From contig NC_087254.1 of the NCBI RefSeq assembly GCF_037042905.1, forward strand, positions 10,463,103 through 10,527,102: a DNA stretch of 64,000 nucleotides, in the 5' to 3' direction. Shown piece by piece: positions 39,001 through 47,095 of the stretch. This DNA is from Lytechinus pictus (taxonomy: Eukaryota; Echinodermata; Echinoidea; Temnopleuroida; Toxopneustidae). The notes under the pieces were generated by a model that did not search any database, was not told the origin of the DNA, and saw only the letters and a list, made by a program, of their open reading frames with translations. Both the position numbers and the translations under genes were made by a program. The first letter of the stretch is position 1. Each line of letters starts with the position of its first letter.

Positions 39001-42000
39001 ATTCATGCAATTTTACTCCGATGAGTGTATGTCGAAAAGCTTCAGTATGTCCGTTTTTAAGATTATTTTACGATTTTGCGGTACCAAACTCTTATTTACT
39101 TCTTTCTGTCTTGAGCATCCTCCTCGTTCAGACTAACCCTACACTTTTCCTTCTTTACCATGTCTTTCCTTGCAATACTTTCTCTCCCCTTTTCCCTTGT
39201 GCCATCCACTTCCAAATCCCATGCTTATCCGTTGTAAATGTATATGCTCCTTGGTGTTCAGGACCATATTGTTTCTGCTTTACGGTGATAAATGAAAGAT
39301 TGACTTCGGTACCAACCTTGCTTAATTGTGTATTATGCATGCAGAATTGTCGATTCACAAAGTTGTGTTTGTTTGAGTTGTTCCATCATGGGGCATTAGT
39401 GTGCACAATTTTGCTTTTGATATTTTTTCTTTGATTTTTGTTTGCATGCTTTTATTCTACATTTTCACTTATTTCCACCTAAATTATAATTTTCAGTGAT
39501 AACATCTGAAACTTCAAATAATTATGATGAAATGAAACATAGAAATACTATCAGGTTATACTAATGTTTCAATAGTTTTATTTGTATCATTCTTGGTGTT
39601 TTTATTTCAGATATTGTTGCATGTGTGGATAAATGTGAAGAAATATGTGGTTCCAAAACCAGTTGTTCAAATCTTGCCTTTCCCCTTCTCGTATTTGACC
39701 CTGAACTCCTGCCCGAAGGTAAGATACAGTTGAAGCCACCTGGTAAAATAAAAGAAGAAAACATACAGAAATATATCATGGAGAAATATGAAGTGATAGA
39801 TGTTATTTTTGTTTCTTGTGTGATAAGTTTTAGTTGCTCCTATTTGTTTATTGCTGCACTTCCTTTGTGTGTGTTCCTGTGACTGCAGACCATTTTATGC
39901 ATGAAGTATCAAAATGAATGTACTTTTATGTAGGATGGGAAAAAAGGAAAAATTAAGAAAGATGAGAAGGAGGAGGAGAGAGGTACGGAGGAAGAGGAGA
40001 GGAAGAAGAAGAAGAAGAAGGAGGAGGAGGATAAGAAGAAGAAGAAGAAGAAGATGAAGAAGGAGAAGGAGAAAAAGAAGAAGAAGAAGAAGACGAAGAA
40101 GAAGAAGATGAAGAAGAAGAAGATGAAGAAGGAGAAGAAGAAGGAGGAGGAGGAATAGAATGAGAAAAAGAAGGAGGATGGAGGGAGGGAGAGTAGGAGG
40201 AGAGAAAAAAGGCAGCATTTTCTTTCCTCAATAAATCGGTATTAGTGTACATTCATGTGGTGTGAAATTATTTTCGGTTTTAAGTTTTACTTTTGATCAT
40301 TACTAAAATGTCTTTATAAACATAAACATCATGTGCTAATTTTACATGTATTAATATGATTTTTTTGTTATCAGTATGGGTCAATTTATACAAGCAGTTG
40401 TGCTTTCTTTGACCTCTCAACATGTAAAATATCTTTTCATGTCAATGATTTGTATGTATATGTTTAACTGGAAATAAAGTTGAATTTGAATTTGAACTAT
40501 CCCAAATATCACAGGGGCCCATGGATTACTGTCCGCTGTTATACTGAGCGCCCTCATGAGTTCTTTGACCTCCACCTTCAATAGCAGCTCCACCATATTC
40601 ACCATGGACCTGTGGCGGTGGATCCGCAAGATACCAGGTGACCGGGAGATGGGGCAACTTCCAAGAGAGACCGCCCAGAAACATGAAATGGAGTTGATGA
40701 TTGTTGGAAGGTAAATTTGTTGTGATTTAGATTTTCAAAAACTTTATCCCCATCACCTTTGTGTTACTATCTTCTTTTTTTTATTTTTTCTTATTGAAAC
40801 TACGTAAATCAACCTCTTTCATTTGTCAAATATTGGCCCCAGTTGAAGCAGCTTTTTAGACTAGATTATGCATAACTTGATACCTGTTCTTAGTTGAATT
40901 TCGAACAGATTTCTGTTGTCTCAAATATATTTGACTATTAGGTCAGGCAAATTTTCCTGACATAACTGGATATTTCCTAATAGTTCTTTATGGACAGCAG
41001 TAATGAATTTGTGTAATTGTGTAAGTGTATACCCATATATTGCAAAGTAAAATGTTTACATATTAAAATAGAAAGAGTGGTAATGTTTTCACACCAATTG
41101 ATTTTTGTTTTTATAGCCACACTCTGAATAGAACCAGATATATCTTATATGTTATCTTCATCTCATTCTTTATTTGTTAACTCAAGAATTGATTTTAAAT
41201 AGGAGTCAATGTGCCATCCATAACCAGTAGTAGATCCAGGATTTTAAAATAGAGAGGAAGCACAAAGCAAATTTGAATATACAGGTGGTGAAGATGACAC
41301 TATTTCAGATTTGGCTATATTGGTGATTCTCAGAGTAAGGGGGGGGGGCATGCATCCATTGCGCCTTTCCCCGGTTCCACCAATGGGCACATCTATTTTC
41401 ATTTTAGTTCTTGTACAAGAAAGTAGAATGAATTTAAGTGATTCGAATTCCAAATGTTTAGTACTTGGTAAGAAACTGATCCACATTGTGCTGCACTCAA
41501 CCCAGGTGAAGGGAATCCTTTGAATTCACAACACTAGAAAAAGAATCTTAAGCTAAAATGTGGGTGATAACAAAAGTGTGGTTTGGAATAGATAATTTCT
41601 AGATAGATGGCACTCTATAATTGTGGAAGAGCCATGGTTTAGTGGTTCTGACTCTTGCCTTAAAAACAGAGGGTCGTGTGTTCAAATCCCACCGCGGCCT
41701 AGCGTCCTTTGGCAAGGCGTCAATCCACAATTTGCCACTCTCCACCCAGGTGTTAAATGGGTACCCGGTAGGATGCGAAAGCCTATGTAGTATGCCTAGC
41801 AATTGAGTCTTGGAACTCTTGTTGGAATGCTCCCCAGGGAGTGGAGAAGGTGCATACATTGTTTGAGGGCATGCAAGGATCCGATGACAGGGGTAATATG
41901 CTGTAAAGTGCTTTGGGCCATTATGGGAAAAGCGGTATATGAAAAAATAGCTATTACATGTAGGCCTTTTATTATTATTATCACTCAATTGCAGCTTCTC

Positions 42001-44644
42001 TTTATTTTGTTTTCTCACAGGTTGTTTGTCGTTTTAATCATCATAATCAGTATCCTCTGGGTCCCCATCGTTCAAAACAACCCCAGCGGACAATTGTTTG
42101 TTTACATCCAGCAGGTCATGGCCTATCTAGCGCCCTCTATCACGGCCGTCTTCCTGTCAGCTGTATTGTGGGAAGGCACCACGGAACAGGGTGCATTCTG
42201 GGGGTTATTGCTGGGTTTGGTTCTGGGCATCATCAGGATAAGTTTGGTTGTGGCATTTCCAGAGCCTTTGTGTGGGGAGGTGGACAGTCGACCCCCGTTT
42301 GTAGCAGCAATCCTTGTGAACTATATGTATTTTGCCATGATTCTCTTTGTATGGTCGATGTCATGGGTGATAATCATCAGCCTTTTTACAGAGCGGATCC
42401 CTTCCCAATATGTGAGTGTATGAATATCAATATCCCATCAATCATAATTCATTATCGTAACCATTTTGTGGTTTTGACTATGCAAATAGATACATTTTTC
42501 ACCGGTAATCATGGAATCATTGTGAACTTAAATACCACTTGTTTCAATTTTTGTTCTTTCCCACATGTTTTTATCAAATATTGAAAATGGAGGGGAAGGC
42601 TAAAACAGGATAGCATGTATACTGCATTCTCCTTGTCAATATTTAGATATACATCAAGCAATATGATGTGAATAGATATAAAGTTGTGAATGGCTTTGTT
42701 TCAGTGAATCACCATGTTTTTGTTTCTGTTATGTAGTTGTATCGTTTGACATTCTGGACCCGCTTCAGTAGAGAAGAGCATCAAGATATAGTAGACTTAA
42801 GAGAAGAGTCAAGGCAAGGATCTTGTAAAGTTAAAGAAGAGGTAAGTTAAAATAAAAATTATGATAATAATAAAAATTATGATGATGATGATGATGATGA
42901 TAACAATAATGATGATGATAATGATAATTGTAATGTTAATGATGGTGCTAATGATAATAATAATAATGATGATGATGATGATGTTCTATTTGTGACCTAC
43001 CACCCCAAAACCCCCAATAAGTCGCCAGGTAAGATTCTCTGTAAATAGCCAAAATAGTCATTTAGTCTCAAAAAACTAAAAATTAAAACGAAATAGCTTA
43101 TCTGAAAGAGCATTCGTCTTCTTCTTCATTCTGTGAAAATTTGAAGTCATGAAGTTGAATAAAAGAAAAGATGCAAGAGTCTCTTGGAAACTACTTTTTT
43201 GGACTGTTTGGAAGTTTCACTGAGATTACACAGTATGCACATCTCATGCTTGAGGGAACCCCAAACTTCAAACCTTGTTTTCTCCTTATTTGTTAAGCTC
43301 TTGCTAAATTTCCTCTGCGTTCAATCAAGTACTTGTAATGGTTATTGTTGGTCAATTTTAACCTATTATATATCATTCTAAAGCTTAGGAAACGGATTTT
43401 CAAGCTCAATAGAAAAACTCAATATTTATGTTGGTCGACTTATTTTTGGTTTTTGGGTTGCAGGTCACATTTGCCCATGGTAGCCACTTCAGCTCTTGTG
43501 AACTTCTCCCAGCAGGCGCAATAGTGATCATGATGGTTATTATATGGTAGTAGATTGAAAGCTTGCTCTGTGTACCTACCTAGCTTCACTGATGATCTCA
43601 TATTCAATCGAGAACAATCTGTTACTTGAACCACCTCGTACATGTGCACCGATTGACTTTACGTCTTTTGAAATATCTAGAAGAAACCAATAAGGGAAAT
43701 ATGATGTAGTAGGTGCAGATAGGGAGAAAGAAGAATATTTTGAGACAAAAGCAATATACTGAAGTAAAGTTTAACTTTATAGGCTGTGTTGAATTTCTGT
43801 GCCAAACTTGCAGGATGCAGAAAATTGATATTTTTTTTATATGTGCGCTGCTCTTTCTTCATGCTTTGATATTGAATGAAACTATTTTAGGAGTATATCC
43901 AGGAAGTTGTCAATGATTCAAGTGTCAAATGAGCTGATAAATTAATCCAGCACCGTTAGAAAAAATTACTTACAATTGACCTTTCATCGCTAGACCACAA
44001 CTTCAGACTAGAGTTTAAATCATACCTGGGTTCAGAATACAGGCTTTGTAGTAGATATGTGGAGCGTTGTGGCCCAGTGGATTAGTCTTCTGACTTTGAA
44101 ACAGAGGGTCGTGGGTTCGAATCCCAGCCATGGCGTAATTTCCTTCAGCAAGAAATTCATCCACATTGTGCTGCACTCAACCCAGGTGAGGTGAATGGGT
44201 ACCCGGCAGGAATTTATTCCTTTAAATGCGTGTGCGCTGTAATCTTAGTAATTACGGCTGCCAAGCTACAGCTGGGGTAATAATATCCAAGTCCTTTGGA
44301 AGCGCATAGAGACATTATTCATAATGTGATATGCGCTATACAAGAACTGTATATTATTATTATCATGTAGATCTAGTCATACATCTTCGTTATTGATTGT
44401 GATATCTTTGACCTTTGACCAGGAGAAAGACCTGTTACGAGAGGATGAAATGGAATCTTCAATTGATGGCACAGTGCTATCTGATCAGGAGGTTGAGAAA
44501 TCTGATGAAGGTGAGAAATAAGGATATGGAATGGTTACATTGAAATGTTGATATATACTACAACTTCTGATGATACTCTTACAATTACCAACACTTCCTC
44601 TTTAACTACTACTACTACTTCTATTACCACTACTACTACTACTT

Positions 44645-44725
<81 letters not shown>

Positions 44726-44780
44726 TTTATCACTACTACAGCAACAACTACTACTACAGTACTACTACTATTGCTACTTT

Positions 44781-44811
<31 letters not shown>

Positions 44812-44873
44812 TCTACTACTAAAACTAGTACTACTACTACTTCTACTACTAAAACTAGTACTACTACTACTTT

Positions 44874-44956
<83 letters not shown>

Positions 44957-45646
44957 ATACTACTATTAGTAGTACTACTACTACTATTACTACTACTACT
45001 ACTACTACTATTACTACTGCTACTACTACTACTACTGCTACAACAACAACTACTACCACTACTACTACTACTACTATCACCACTACTACTGCTACAACAA
45101 CTACTTCTACTACTACTTATCATTTTACTCCTATCTTGCTATTACTTCTTGTGGTCATTAACATTGCTTAACTATTTCAAATAATTATGATGAAAGAAAT
45201 ATCTAACATTAGAGCAGAACAGTTTATAGTGATGATATTAAAATAAATTTAATATAGATAATAGTAAAACACTCATGAAATAATAGTTGAAGAAGTTTTT
45301 TTTTTAATTTTTACAATCAAAGAAGTATTTGGAAGTCTTATCTGAATTCGGAATTCATATATTTTTCTTTGCATCTAATGAATATACACAATATCATACT
45401 AATTTTGTACCTCCTGTAGAGTCTCCCCTCATTGATAACAGTGAGATGGGCCGATGGCGTCGTGGATGGAACTGGTTCTGTGGTCTCTCGTCTCAAGGGG
45501 GCGCCCTGACTGATGAAGAGGTACGCCAACGCGAGACAAGGCAGATGAACAAAGTGATCCAGGATAGAAGAGATAGGTACATCTTAAACTCTGTTGCAGT
45601 AGTAGTACTTGGGCTCGATATATTTCTGTATGCGTATTATGGATGA
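21063..45646 (+). CDS. SLC5A9-like: SLC5-family sodium/sugar cotransporter, SGLT4-like (complete, 13 exons)
   Basis: A plasma-membrane symporter that couples Na+ influx to uptake of a sugar or polyol. Exons: 21063-21143, 23871-23942, 28293-28397, 31550-31714, 32823-33009, 34240-34448, 38341-38476, 39611-39718, 40515-40710, 42021-42411, 42737-42841, 44423-44510, 45420-45646. All introns are GT-AG and phases join to 2070 bases (689 residues; human SGLTs are about 660-680). The ATG has A at -3 and G at +4. Features: [14 protein letters not shown] with N60 and H65 (SGLT1 N78, H83); FELN with E84 (SGLT1 E102); [15 protein letters not shown]; two N-glycosylation sequons (N224, N230) in the external loop; LWYWATDQ at 266-273; R283 where SGLT1 has K321; [29 protein letters not shown] with Q444 at the sugar-binding Q457 position; C-terminal helix ending YAYYG. 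LCGEVD, the WFCGLS segment and ALGWDLY resemble SGLT4 (mannose/1,5-anhydroglucitol class in human). Family certain; substrate unproven. Confidence 0.95.
21144..23870 (+). other. SLC5 intron 1
   Basis: Non-coding. Contains poly-G runs (21410, 22611, 23463, 23588) and AT-rich sequence. The donor is GCG|GTGAGT and the acceptor TGTTCATCAG. No internal gene was recognised. Confidence 0.7.
23953..24567. mobile_element. TTAA-ended palindromic MITE, family B copy 1 (SLC5 intron 2)
   Basis: Starts TTAAAGGTTAAGTTCACCCC and ends GTGGACTTGTCCTTTAA. Arms of about 230 bases are inverted: ATAACACTGAAAATTTCATC on the left against GATGAAATTTTCAGTGTTAT on the right, and TTTAAAGTTTCGCTTA against its inverse. 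It starts 11 bases after the exon 2 donor. A second copy lies at 54441-55049. Confidence 0.85.
25119..25714. mobile_element. TTAA-ended palindromic MITE, family C copy 1 (SLC5 intron 2)
   Basis: Starts TTAAAGGGGTACTCCGG and ends CCCGGAGCATCCCTTTAA. Left-arm words such as AATGCTGAAAATTTCATCC and the right-arm words GATCAAATTTTCAGTG are inverted. The same family is at 48458-48757 (shortened) and 62990-63600. Confidence 0.8.
26606..27208. mobile_element. TTAA-ended palindromic MITE, family D (SLC5 intron 2)
   Basis: Starts TTAAAGGGGAATCCAACCC and ends GGCTGGATTCCCCTTTAA. Left-arm AACAAGAAAGTTAT mirrors right-arm ATAACTTTCTTATTG, and CTTCAAATTGGC mirrors GCCAATTTGAA. It is about 0.6 kb and non-coding. 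The 72-codon open frame in its middle has no recognisable domain. Confidence 0.8.
27681..28184. mobile_element. MITE with ATGCTTTTCACACTG termini (SLC5 intron 2)
   Basis: Begins ATGCTTTTCACACTG and ends CAGTGTGAAAAGCAT, with ATA-type flanks on both sides. Inside are CTTAACCCC words on the left and GGGGTTAAG words on the right, plus an inner hairpin around GCACCGCAATTGTGGTGC. It is about 0.5 kb, with no coding capacity, 108 bases upstream of exon 3. Confidence 0.8.
28465..28655. mobile_element. Short hairpin MITE with GTGTTTCATAAAGC ends (SLC5 intron 3)
   Basis: Left end GGTGGGTGTTTCATAAAGCT is inverted at the right as GGCTTTATGAAACGGCCCC. Inner arms AAGTTAAGAGCGACT and GTCACTCTTAGCTTACGA are inverted. 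The same family supplies the sequence right after the exon 6 donor (34449 onward). Confidence 0.75.
29478..30060 (-). mobile_element. LINE remnant: reverse-transcriptase C-terminus and 3' tail (SLC5 intron 3)
   Basis: On the minus strand an open stretch at 30052-29840 encodes [15 protein letters not shown] followed by a Lys-rich FFKRKPSK segment. The pattern ...VWNSLPS...I...F...K is the usual C-terminal end of non-LTR retrotransposon ORF2 proteins. Further along the same strand the sequence reaches an AATAAAATCAAATTGAATTG tail near 29478-29510, as expected of a 3' end. Only a fragment remains; the clade is not assigned. Confidence 0.55.
29497..29574. repeat. Near-perfect foldback hairpin
   Basis: The centre GTTACATCAAC-A-GTTGATGTAAC is a perfect hairpin with one-base loop, flanked by the outer arms TTTTATTCCATTCTGT and ACAGAATGGAATAAAA. 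It sits within the tail region of the minus-strand LINE remnant. Confidence 0.8.
30124..30318. repeat. 100-bp tandem duplication (SLC5 intron 3)
   Basis: Two adjacent direct copies start at TAGGATCATAAAT (30124) and TAGGATCCTAAAT (30224). They agree at nearly every base through ATTTCAATGAAACTAAATAT and TGTGCTCTCAAAGCTCT. Such high identity implies a recent duplication. Confidence 0.9.
31733..32025. repeat. Repeated AGATTAGATAAGAT block around a minus-strand SINE 3' fragment (SLC5 intron 4)
   Basis: GATTAGATAAGATGA...AGTGATGGGATTTAGGGTTAT occurs at 31765-31815 and again in diverged form at 31960-32015. Between them, about 31826-31945, AATAATAAT followed by GATTTATGTAGTGCAC and TTGATGCTCAAGGCAC matches the inverted 3' end of the SINE family seen at 6944-7158. 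Confidence 0.55.
32190..32345. repeat. GGTGTTA short-period repeat (SLC5 intron 4)
   Basis: GGTGTT recurs about every 20-30 bases between 32190 and 32340, often followed by A and an ACAC word (for example GGTGTTACTTTTACAC). It is a diverged short tandem repeat with no coding potential. Confidence 0.5.
33130..33350. repeat. GGTGGCCCG-containing inverted repeat (SLC5 intron 5)
   Basis: Forms of GGTGGCCCGA and GGCCACCAA recur (33150, 33258, 33300) around a duplicated block AAACATTACAATTTATCAAA (33211 and 33232). It resembles a degraded MITE. Confidence 0.45.
34449..34720. mobile_element. Split MITE starting at the exon 6 splice donor
   Basis: GTGGGTGTTTCATAAAGCTTT, the first intron bases, equals the terminus of the MITE at 28465. 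Its continuation, GTTCGTAAGTTAAGAGCAAC then AAGAACGACT, resumes at about 34657. The roughly 180 bases between, starting with a (GT)n run, look like an insertion into the element. Confidence 0.6.
34860..37690. repeat. 69-bp minisatellite in SLC5 intron 6
   Basis: Tandem units carry GGTGGCAGCGGTGGGATA, AACCCATTGCATTGAAATGA and TAGTGGATTCTCCTTCATTA. Successive GCGGTGGG words at 37145 and 37214 are 69 bases apart. Because 69 is 23 codons, a 145-codon open frame of repeating 23-residue units appears on the minus strand at 37515-37078; I consider it non-genic. The array is interrupted at 35915-37141. Confidence 0.9.
35915..37141. mobile_element. 1.2 kb DNA transposon inserted in the minisatellite
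   Basis: The left end is CACAGAGGGCCGGGGCGAA, then AAAGTGCGCCAAAA. The right end is TTTTGGCGCACTTCC, then GGCCCACTGT. These are inverted. GCAGCG flanks both sides (35909-35914 and 37142-37147), and joining the flanks restores a normal minisatellite unit, so the boundaries are well supported. No transposase was seen; probably non-autonomous. Superfamily not assigned. Confidence 0.8.
39975..40200. repeat. GAA/GAG purine microsatellite (SLC5 intron 8)
   Basis: About 225 bases of (GAA)n and (GAG)n on the plus strand, purine-rich throughout. The Leu-rich and Ser-rich open frames on the opposite strand are artefacts. Confidence 0.9.
40400..40497 (+). mobile_element. Probable LINE 3' tail next to the exon 9 acceptor
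   Basis: The sequence CTGGAAATAAAGTTGAATTT followed by GAATTTGAAC has the AATAAA plus AATTTG-repeat form of a non-LTR retrotransposon 3' end. It stops 17 bases before the exon 9 acceptor CACAG. No coding part was found, so the call is tentative. Confidence 0.4.
41465..41521 (+). repeat. SINE body fragment (SLC5 intron 9)
   Basis: ATCCACATTGTGCTGCACTC then AACCCAGGTGAAG matches the body of the SINE at 44058-44364. It lacks both the tRNA head and the tail. Confidence 0.65.
41624..41981 (+). mobile_element. tRNA-derived SINE, full length (SLC5 intron 9)
   Basis: A tRNA-like head has an A box TGGTTTAGTGG (41635-41645) and a B box TGTTCAAATCC (41679-41689). A body of about 250 bases follows, including CACCCAGGTGTTAAATGGGT and ACCCGGTAGGA, then a 3' end TGGGAAAAGCGGTATATGAA and a TTATTATTATTAT tail. 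It ends 39 bases before the exon 10 acceptor. Head and body resemble, but differ from, the 44058 copy, suggesting two subfamilies. Confidence 0.85.
42860..42985. repeat. Impure (GAT)n/(AAT)n microsatellite (SLC5 intron 11)
   Basis: Runs of GATGATGAT and AATAATAAT just after the exon 11 donor. Confidence 0.9.
44058..44364 (+). mobile_element. tRNA-derived SINE, full length (SLC5 intron 11)
   Basis: A box TGGCCCAGTGG at 44070-44080 and B box GGTTCGAATCC at 44114-44124 match the pol III consensus exactly. The body has TTCAGCAAGAAATTCATCC, CTGCACTCAACCCAGGTGAG and GGGTACCCGGCAGGAA; the 3' end has GATATGCGCTATACAAGAAC and a TATTATTATTAT tail. It ends about 58 bases before exon 12. It is not a functional tRNA gene because the head runs straight into the SINE body. 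Confidence 0.9.
44597..45117. repeat. (ACT)n microsatellite, about 520 bp (SLC5 intron 12)
   Basis: Nearly pure ACT triplets with scattered TTC, ATT and GCT variants. All six frames give long homopolymer-like open frames (Thr, Leu, Ser, Val), none of them genic. It lies 86 bases after the exon 12 donor. Confidence 0.97.
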
Positions 45647-45983
45647 TAATGTGATAATGATCATTTTTTTTATGTTTGATTATAACTGTATACAAAGAAT
45701 ATTTACTGGAAGAGTATGGTATAAAAAATGATATAATTCAAGAATGTCTGATAACCAGAGGGGGGGGGGGGGAGTAAGTGCCAACATAAATGACAATACT
45801 GATGATGGTGACAGTTGTGATGATGAGAGTGATGATGTTGATGGTGATGGTAATGATATGATGATGATGGTGCCGGTGATCGTAATGATGATGATAAGGA
45901 TGATGATAGTGGTGTTGGTGGTGATGATTAGGATGATGATGATGATGGTGATGATGATGATGATGATGATCATGATGATGATC

Positions 45984-46014
<31 letters not shown>

Positions 46015-46036
46015 CGGTGGTGATGATGATGATGAA

Positions 46037-46097
<61 letters not shown>

Positions 46098-46110
46098 GTG
46101 ATGATGATGG

Positions 46111-46169
<59 letters not shown>

Positions 46170-46541
46170 GTGATGATGGTGACTGCCAAGGTAACTATGC
46201 AAATGGAGTATTGTAATTTCAATTCTTTCCAAGAATAAGTGCCCACCTATTTCATATTGATATGATATTATTGTTTCATAGGTAGAATCGAATCATAATT
46301 TATTTCAAAAGCTTGGTTATTTGTTTTCTACATTGCATGGTGATTGATGCTATATAATATGATATTGTGTGTGACTATTAGTCTTCTTTTTCGCTACTCT
46401 TTAGATATGTTTTTGCAATAAACCAACTAATGATAATAGTTCTAAAACTTATTTATTTTTGTAATAGAATAAGAGTATTTTTCCTTTAAATATTGAAATA
46501 CTATCTCAGAGTCTGTTTCATTCTGCAATACTTTAAATAAA
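45647..46541 (+). other. Probable SLC5 3' UTR with (GAT)n tract and poly(A) signals
   Basis: After the stop, a GAT/ATG microsatellite spans about 45836-46180. AATAAA occurs at 46417-46422 and at 46536-46541, so the transcript could end after either. The long His, Ile and Met open frames across the microsatellite are artefacts. Confidence 0.55.
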
Positions 46542-46898
46542 GGTGTCTATGTATATATTGGTTCTTATATACTATATTTTTAACTTGGTATAAATTTGTT
46601 CTGGAGTTTTTACCGTACCTGAAAATTATTATTTTTATTGTTTAAGTTGTATTTTATGCAGGTATGTACGTGTCATTGGAAATGTTATTTTGATTATAGA
46701 ATTGTATTTTCAGTGATAATAAATACAACTATTCACCTGGCATCCAAGGTTCTATGTGCTATAAAAGAAAATGAGCCCATGAAACAATTTTGCTTGTGTG
46801 CAAAATTAATTTTTAGGACACGATCAATGGATATTTCAGAATAATGGATAAACAATAAGAAAGTAATGAGGGTTCAAATGTTAAGATGCTCTGGAGGG

Positions 46899-47095
46899 TG
46901 ACACGACATTTGCTCCTGCGACAATTGCTCCAGGCTTTATTTCTTCTAGGATATAGGGTTAGGGTTGCAATGGGGTTTTATCTTAGGTTCAGGATAGGGT
47001 ATGGTGTTAAATCCAGGGTTGAAGCTGCATGGTCATTCCATTAATATGTGGAATTTGCAGCGGAGCAATTGTCGCCGGAGCAAATGTCATGGAAC
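46899..47095. mobile_element. MITE with TGACACGACATTTGCTCC ends
   Basis: The left end TGACACGACATTTGCTCC then TGCGACAATTGCTCC is inverted at the right as GGAGCAATTGTCGCCGGAGC then AAATGTCA. It is about 0.2 kb, non-coding, and carries GGGTTAGGGTT in the loop. Confidence 0.8.

Noticed and set aside
39953..40252. Leu- and Ser-rich minus-strand frames
   Set aside because: Reverse complement of a GAA/GAG microsatellite in intron 8.
44058..44130. Possible functional tRNA gene
   Set aside because: A and B boxes are present, but the sequence continues into a shared SINE body and a TTATT-type tail, and no clean cloverleaf end was found.
44545..45184. Long Thr-, Leu-, Ser- and Val-rich open frames on both strands
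   Set aside because: They are translations of the (ACT)n microsatellite in intron 12; homopolymer-like in every frame and flanked by good exon 12 and 13 splice sites.
45680..46246. Poly-His, poly-Ile and poly-Met/Asp open frames
   Set aside because: They arise from the (GAT)n microsatellite; no non-repetitive coding part and no splice context.
46955..46985. Telomere-like GGGTTAGGGTT
   Set aside because: Only two units, located in the loop of a small MITE.
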